This document shows positions 5,621 through 9,994 of a DNA stretch of 9,994 nucleotides, piece by piece. A program made the position numbers and the translations under genes. The first letter of the stretch is position 1. Every line of letters begins with the position of its first letter. Source of the DNA: Chloroflexota bacterium (GTDB lineage: Bacteria; Chloroflexota; Anaerolineae; Aggregatilineales; Phototrophicaceae); assembly GCA_026706395.1 (NCBI GenBank), contig JAPOYU010000022.1, forward strand, positions 1 to 9,994, given 5' to 3'. The notes below the pieces were generated by a model, which ran no database searches, was not told the origin of the DNA, and saw only the letters and a list, made by a program, of their open reading frames with translations.

Positions 5621-7372
5621 TCACGCCCCCGATACCCGCGGCATCCAGAGCGGCTCCAGACCCCAGCGGCTGAAGAGCAGCGCTCTTACCAATTCCGCGC
5701 GTTTGTCCCGATGAGCCGGACTGTGCCACAGGTTATTCTGCCGCGCCGGATCAGCCGCCAGGTCGAACAACTCGTAGCGATTGGTCGCCGGGTCGAAGTT
5801 GATTTGAACGTGGCGAAGATTGCAGCTCTTGAGAACCATCGCCGCCGACTTGTGCGGCAGGAGCAAGCTCTCTGCGCTAAGCGGCTCTTCTTTAAGCATC
5901 TCGGCGCGCAGGAAAGCCTCGGTCAGTTGGGCCCGCAGTTCGGCATCGATCCAGAGGTTGTTCACCTCGCCAGGGTCGTCGCGCAGGTCATATATCTCAC
6001 CGTAGTCACGATTGTAATACAGCGTGATCTTGTAGCGTTGGTCGATGTAGGTTTTGAGGTGCAGTGCCGTCGGTTGATGCCGATTCTCGATGATGACATG
6101 CTCGCGCGCTTTTAACTCGTCGCCCTGCCAAACGGCTTGCTGGCTCGCGCCGGTCATATCGGCAGGGAGGTCCAGCCCGCAGAAGTCGAGGAATGTCGGC
6201 GCGTAATCGACCAGGGATTGCAAGCTGTGGCTGACCCCGCCGGCAGCGATGCGACCGGGCAGGCGAGCGATCATCGGCACGCGAATGCCATCGTCATAAT
6301 GGAAGGCGCCTTTGGCGATCAAACCATGCTGACCGAAGTAGTGGCCGTGGTCGCTGGTGAAGACGACCAGGGTATTCTCGGCCAAGCCCAGCGCATCGAG
6401 GTGGTCGATGATTTCGCCGATGTATTTGTCCATGCAACTGACCATGCCGTAGTAGCAGGCCACGTCCTTCGCCAGTTCGTCGCGGTCCTGCAGGTGGGAG
6501 TGGAAGCCGTGGCAGCCGCTGCCGTTGGGCTCTTGCCAGGCGGAGAAGTCAGGGTTCGGCTGCTGCGTCAACTGCAAGTGTGGCGGGCTGCGGTCATGCT
6601 CGCCTGGACTGACCGCCGGCACGGTGATCGCCTTCGGGTCATACATCGTATCCCAGGGTTCGGGCGCGAGGTATTTGGGATGGGGATCAAAGAAGCTGGC
6701 CCAGAGAAAAAAGGGTTGGTCGGCGGCCTGATATTGTGAAATCAGCGCATTGCTGCGCTCGGCGATCCAGGCGTTGTAGTGGAATCGCTCGGGGATCAGC
6801 CATTTACGGCGCTGCGCTTTCACGTGGCCGGTCGGCTCCAGGTAATAATCGCGCCAGTTGCTCAAGCCCTTTTCTTCCATCCAGAGCGCATAATGCTGCC
6901 CGACGTGCGCCTCGTCGGTATGATTCCGCGCCAGCTCGACATGATCGAAGCCGTAGAAGGGGCCCGTGAAATCAGCCCAGAAGTCGAGGTCTTGCAGCGT
7001 CGGATAAGCTTCGAGCGAAGGGTATTCTTCTGTGGATTGCAGGGGCTGGAAATGGGCTTTGCCGACCAGCGCGCTGCGATAGCCGGCGGCGCTGAAGATC
7101 TCGCCGACGGTGGTTTCGCTCTCGGGCAGCTTCGTGCCGAGCGAGTAGGCGCCGTGCTGTGACGGGTACCTGCCGGTGATCATGCTGCTCCGGGTGGGTG
7201 TGCAAGTGGGGTTGGGGCAATAGGCGCGGGTGAAGGTGACGCCTTGGGCGGCGAGCTTGTCCAGGGCGGGGGTTTGGATCTCGGGGTTGAATTGCCCGAG
7301 CGTGTTCCAATGCTGTTGATCGGATGTGATGAGCAATACGTTCAGATTTGACATTCTGGATATTCCGATCAT
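5621..7372 (-). CDS. Type I (formylglycine-dependent) sulfatase, predicted cytoplasmic
   Basis: This 583-residue enzyme of the alkaline-phosphatase fold hydrolyses sulfate esters. It shows NVLLITSDQQ near the start (metal-binding D18), the activation motif CTPTR with C57 as the formylglycine precursor (codon 7202-7204), VGKAHF (K105), FFDPHPK (H231), and TSDHGHYFGQHGLIAKG (D341, H342, K354). The metal and sulfate ligands thus all appear present. No signal peptide is visible, so it should act in the cytoplasm. Start ATG 7372 is chosen for a strong AGGGAGGGG ribosome site five bases upstream; ATG 7354 (577 residues, family-like start) is the alternative. The ORF upstream to 7459 is repeat sequence inside rarA and is not credible. 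Upstream is rarA (16-bp gap), downstream the importer. The specific substrate is unknown; sulfatase annotations such as choline- or arylsulfatase are not justified from sequence alone. Confidence 0.93.
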   Translation of the reverse strand: MIGISRMSNLNVLLITSDQQHWNTLGQFNPEIQTPALDKLAAQGVTFTRAYCPNPTCTPTRSSMITGRYPSQHGAYSLGTKLPESETTVGEIFSAAGYRSALVGKAHFQPLQSTEEYPSLEAYPTLQDLDFWADFTGPFYGFDHVELARNHTDEAHVGQHYALWMEEKGLSNWRDYYLEPTGHVKAQRRKWLIPERFHYNAWIAERSNALISQYQAADQPFFLWASFFDPHPKYLAPEPWDTMYDPKAITVPAVSPGEHDRSPPHLQLTQQPNPDFSAWQEPNGSGCHGFHSHLQDRDELAKDVACYYGMVSCMDKYIGEIIDHLDALGLAENTLVVFTSDHGHYFGQHGLIAKGAFHYDDGIRVPMIARLPGRIAAGGVSHSLQSLVDYAPTFLDFCGLDLPADMTGASQQAVWQGDELKAREHVIIENRHQPTALHLKTYIDQRYKITLYYNRDYGEIYDLRDDPGEVNNLWIDAELRAQLTEAFLRAEMLKEEPLSAESLLLPHKSAAMVLKSCNLRHVQINFDPATNRYELFDLAADPARQNNLWHSPAHRDKRAELVRALLFSRWGLEPLWMPRVSGA

Positions 7373-7377
7373 TGAAG

Positions 7378-7420
7378 CCCCTCCCTCTTTATGGGGGAGG
7401 GGTTTGGGGTGGGGGGAAAT
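7378..7420. repeat. C/G-run palindromic repeat at the rarA/sulfatase junction
   Basis: CCCCTCCC (7378-7385) pairs perfectly with GGGAGGGG (7395-7402) across a 9-base loop, followed by further G-runs up to about 7418. It resembles the C-run/G-run insert at 1120-1247. In the minus-strand transcript the rarA stop codon TAA lies in the loop, and the downstream limb is the sulfatase ribosome-binding site. The repeat also encodes the last residues of RarA (PPPQTPPP). Confidence 0.65.
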
Positions 7421-8627
7421 AGCGTTTGCCCTTGATGTCGTCGGGCAGCAGGCTCTCATCGGTATAGGCTTGATAGCCCTCGCCGTAACCTAGCTCGCGC
7501 ATCAGTTGCGTCGGCGCATTGCGGATATGCAGCGGGATGGGCAGGTTGCCCAGCTCGCGCACATCGTCCAGCGCCCTGAAGTAAGCGTCGCCGGCGCTGC
7601 GGTTCTTCGGCGCGGTGGCCAGGTAGGCGACGCCATGCGCCAGGTTGAATTGACATTCGGGCAGGCCAATCGTCTCGACGGCGCGGAAGACATCATTGGC
7701 GACAGTCAGGGCGTCTGAATCCGCCAAGCCGATATCTTCGCTGGCGAAGATGACCATGCGGCGGGCGATGAACTTGGGATCCTCGCCGCTATCGACCATG
7801 CGCGCGCAATAATAGAGCGCGGCGTCGACATCGCTCGCCCTCATGCTTTTGATGAAGGCGCTGATGGTATTGTAGTGCTCCTCGCCGGTCTTGTCGTAGC
7901 GCAGGTGCTTGGATTGCAAGGTCTCGCGCAGATGCTCGGCAGTGATGGCGTCCGTGCGATAAAGGCGAGCCGCGTTTTCCAGCAAGTTCAGGGCAGCGCG
8001 GGCGTCGCCGTTGGCATAGTTGGCCAGGAAGCCGATGCCGTCCTCATCAATGTCGATGGCCAGCGCGCTGATCCCGCGAGTGATGATCTGCTCTATCTCA
8101 GCGATAGTCAGCGGGTTGAGCGTGAAGACTTGCATGCGGGAGAGCAGAGCCGAGATGACCTCAAAGCTGGGGTTCTCGGTCGTGGCGCCGATGAGCGTGA
8201 TCGTGCCGTCCTCGACGTAGGGCAGCAGGAAATCTTGCTGCGCTTTGTTGAAGCGGTGGATCTCGTCAAGGAAGAGGATGACGCTATCCGGTGTGGACGC
8301 CGCTTGGGGCGCACCGAATAATTCACGTTGACCGCGACTGTTCACCCCATCCGGCTTGACCGACTCGACGATTTGCCGCAGTTCCGCCTTGCCCGCTGAG
8401 ACGGCTGACAAGTTGTAGAAGGGTTTCTCCGTGACCGCAGCGATCATGCGAGCCAGCGTGGTTTTGCCGACGCCGGGCGGACCCCAGAATATCATGCTGG
8501 GCACAGACCGCTGCTGCAAGGCGCGATAGAGGGGCTTGCCGACGCCGACCAGGTGAGATTGACCGATGAAGCCGCTGAGGTCGCGCGGGCGGATGCGTTC
8601 GGCCAGGGGTTGGGAGGATTGCGGCAT
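7389..8627 (-). CDS. rarA: RarA/MgsA, replication-associated recombination AAA+ ATPase
   Basis: This 412-residue clamp-loader-like ATPase acts at stalled replication forks in the cytoplasm. The start PLAERIRPRDLSGFIGQSHL is a RarA signature. Walker A is GPPGVGKT (49-56), Walker B ILFLDEIH (117-124), sensor-1 region GATTENPSF (147-155), and a probable arginine finger in LLSR (R164). Later family blocks include NGDARAALNLLE and the tetramerisation region SAFIKSMRASDVDAALYY...EDPKFIARRM. Between Walker A and B (about 93-115) there is a longer, Gln/Ala-rich loop than in E. coli or Bacillus homologues. The tail after LPDDIKGKRYF is unusual: family members continue with a YEPTDRG-like segment, but here a repeat supplies PPPQTPPP and the stop. 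There is no clear Shine-Dalgarno; a strong extended -10 lies upstream. It is probably housekeeping and not functionally tied to the sulfatase. Confidence 0.96.
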   Translation of the reverse strand: MPQSSQPLAERIRPRDLSGFIGQSHLVGVGKPLYRALQQRSVPSMIFWGPPGVGKTTLARMIAAVTEKPFYNLSAVSAGKAELRQIVESVKPDGVNSRGQRELFGAPQAASTPDSVILFLDEIHRFNKAQQDFLLPYVEDGTITLIGATTENPSFEVISALLSRMQVFTLNPLTIAEIEQIITRGISALAIDIDEDGIGFLANYANGDARAALNLLENAARLYRTDAITAEHLRETLQSKHLRYDKTGEEHYNTISAFIKSMRASDVDAALYYCARMVDSGEDPKFIARRMVIFASEDIGLADSDALTVANDVFRAVETIGLPECQFNLAHGVAYLATAPKNRSAGDAYFRALDDVRELGNLPIPLHIRNAPTQLMRELGYGEGYQAYTDESLLPDDIKGKRYFPPPQTPPP

Positions 8628-8665
8628 GAATCGGCTTTTCGGCTCGGAAGCTAGAGGATGCCGAC

Positions 8666-8674
8666 ATTATAACA
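8666..8674 (-). promoter_or_regulatory. Extended -10 promoter element of rarA
   Basis: On the minus strand, TGTTATAAT is a consensus extended -10 (TGn followed by TATAAT, complement of 8666-8671). It would start transcription near 8659 and give a leader of about 32 bases before ATG 8627. No convincing -35 is visible, as is normal for extended -10 promoters. It lies in the 166-base divergent gap shared with the DUF262 gene. Confidence 0.6.
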
Positions 8675-8793
8675 GGTTAGTTTGCTTGCCAGCACCACTG
8701 CTCGGAAGCACAGTATAACTGGAAAAGTAGGAGGCCATCATATAAAGTAGTTTGCATTATGAGTAGAAGGTGTTGTGGGAAGGTTCACACTCG

Positions 8794-9994
8794 ATGCTAA
8801 TGAAAGAGCAGAAACTCAAAGTTTCGGACGAAACCCTTGGCTCCCTGATAAATGATATTCACAAGGGAGACATCCGTATTCCTCGCTTTCAACGGGAATA
8901 TGTATGGAAGATGAAGGATACTTTGAAACTGTTTGACAGTATGTATGAGGAATATCCGATAGGGACGATATTCTTGTGGGATATGCCATCACAATACAAT
9001 CACATGCTACGTGAAATCGCCGATTTGTCGCAGCCACCCATTGAGAAGCACAAACAATACAAAGTCATATTGGATGGACAGCAGCGGCTGACTTCTCTAT
9101 ATGCGGTAGTCAACACATTGAAGATTGGCAGTACTGATTTTGGCAGAGTCGTCGTCGACTTGGACACGGAAACTGAAACCTATTTCAAGGATCGGCAACC
9201 TGACGACTTGCAATTCGTGTCCGTGAAGAATCTGTTATCGCAGATGCCGTTTTCAATAATCAAAAATCTAAATGAAGCGCAACAGTTCAAGTTCGAGTCA
9301 ATTCGAGACGTCCTACTGAAATACCCCATTCCGGTCGTCACTGTAAACGCAGAAAATATCCGAGACGCAGTAAGAATATTTGAGCGCATCAATCAGCGAG
9401 GCAAGAGATTAACGCGATACGACCTCATTTGCGCCAGCGTATGGTCGGATGATTTTAACCTTCGGGAACGTGTAAGTCATGACATTGTATCGAAGTTCAG
9501 TTCGGTGTTTGGCAAAATTCCCGAAGCTAGAATACCGCAGGCGCTTGCGCTGATTACGAGAGACAGTGCCGAAGAGCGTCATCAATTTGCCCTAGAAGTT
9601 GAGCAAGTCATAAGCGTATGGGATAAGACTGTCAAGGGATTCCAACTGGCTATCGATTTTGTCCGCGAAAACCTCGGAGTTGCCAGAAGCGATTTTCTCC
9701 CTTATGACGCTTTCCTACCTGTTTTAACCAAGTATTTTTCCGAGATAGGCCTGCAAGGTATTAGTTCGCATGAGCAGCGGCGACAACTTGAATATTGGTA
9801 TTGGAGAAGCACCTTCTCCCAGAGATATAGCAGCGCAACCGACACTCGAATGACAGAAGACGCGCAATGGTTGAAACAGTTAATCAAAGAGAACACAGCG
9901 TATCGGCAACTTCAGGTTGACAACCTTGACCTACCGGATACCTACATGTCAAGAACATCCGCCATTGCGCGCGGCATTCTATGTATCCTTAACT
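8794..9994 (+). CDS. DUF262 (GmrSD/SspE N-terminal-like) protein, 3' end outside window
   Basis: An uninterrupted frame of 400 codons runs off the right edge. N-terminal motifs match DUF262: RIPRFQREYVWK (28-39), the ParB-like nucleotidase signature DGQQRLTSLY (94-103), and FERINQRGKRLTRYDL (196-211). DUF262 proteins act in defence: the domain is the NTP-sensing/hydrolysing part of GmrSD type IV restriction enzymes and of SspE, usually followed by a DUF1524 HNH nuclease. Here the C-terminal part, and hence any nuclease, is not visible. Start ATG 8794 is preceded by GGGAAGG about ten bases away; ATG 8800 is an alternative. Composition is A+T-richer (roughly 45% GC) with ATA and AGA codons, unlike the rest of the window, and the gene is divergent from rarA. 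Recent acquisition is inferred. Confidence 0.88.
   Translation, partial: MLMKEQKLKVSDETLGSLINDIHKGDIRIPRFQREYVWKMKDTLKLFDSMYEEYPIGTIFLWDMPSQYNHMLREIADLSQPPIEKHKQYKVILDGQQRLTSLYAVVNTLKIGSTDFGRVVVDLDTETETYFKDRQPDDLQFVSVKNLLSQMPFSIIKNLNEAQQFKFESIRDVLLKYPIPVVTVNAENIRDAVRIFERINQRGKRLTRYDLICASVWSDDFNLRERVSHDIVSKFSSVFGKIPEARIPQALALITRDSAEERHQFALEVEQVISVWDKTVKGFQLAIDFVRENLGVARSDFLPYDAFLPVLTKYFSEIGLQGISSHEQRRQLEYWYWRSTFSQRYSSATDTRMTEDAQWLKQLIKENTAYRQLQVDNLDLPDTYMSRTSAIARGILCILN

Noticed and set aside
5711..7162. Series of plus-strand open frames opposite the sulfatase
   Set aside because: All mirror the sulfatase codons, and the sulfatase has full catalytic motifs. Similar shadows lie opposite rarA (7875-8321).
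7373..7459. N-terminal extension of the sulfatase to 7459
   Set aside because: It is read from the C/G-run repeat and the rarA 3' end (SPHPKPLPHKEGG), giving a low-complexity leader not found in sulfatases.
8701..8793. Promoter or tiny gene before the DUF262 gene (TATAAC at 8714, AGGAGG at 8729)
   Set aside because: No -35 at acceptable spacing and no start codon suitably placed after AGGAGG, so neither can be supported.
1..9994. CRISPR arrays, tRNA or rRNA genes, transposase genes
   Set aside because: No regularly spaced repeats, no tRNA-like cloverleaf and no transposase motifs were seen on either strand.

Overview
The window looks like a bacterial chromosome segment of roughly 58-60% GC. 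I lean towards Chloroflexota (Anaerolineae-like). The reasons are sugar ABC cassettes without their own ATPase, a binding protein with a plain Sec leader ending in AAAQD and no lipobox cysteine, and C-rich/G-rich palindromic repeats sitting at gene borders. This assignment is inference.

Layout, left to right. Positions 1-2366 (+ strand) hold an importer operon: the 3' end of a solute-binding protein, a strong intrinsic-terminator hairpin, a MalF/UgpA-type permease, a MalG/UgpE-type permease and a 78-residue two-helix membrane protein. From memory, the last three resemble the GlpP-GlpQ-GlpU (DUF2160) part of the rhizobial glycerol ABC transporter. The two permease genes once overlapped by ATGA. 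A repeat-like insert of about 155 bp now separates them, flanked by a 27-bp direct repeat that duplicates the stop/start junction.

Positions 2377-5472 (- strand, converging with the first operon across 10 bp) hold a second sugar importer, transcribed as binding protein, permease, permease. Its upstream gap has a plausible sigma70-type promoter and several palindromes. Positions 5621-7372 (- strand) encode a type I sulfatase with the formylglycine motif CTPTR and no signal peptide. Its position and cytoplasmic character suggest that the importer brings in a sulfated sugar or similar solute which is desulfated inside the cell. Positions 7389-8627 (- strand) encode RarA/MgsA, a replication-fork AAA+ ATPase. 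Its normal C-terminal tail is replaced by residues encoded by a palindromic repeat, and that same repeat supplies the stop codon and the likely ribosome-binding site of the sulfatase.

Positions 8794-9994 (+ strand, divergent from rarA and running off the window) encode the first 400 residues of a DUF262-family protein. Its A+T-richer composition and ATA/AGA codons differ from its neighbours, so it is probably an acquired defence-type gene. The module's partners lie outside the window.

No gap exceeds 300 bases. No tRNA, rRNA, CRISPR array or transposase gene was seen. The best observations are the split ATGA junction with its relay ORF, the rarA/sulfatase hairpin, and the sulfatase-importer pairing.
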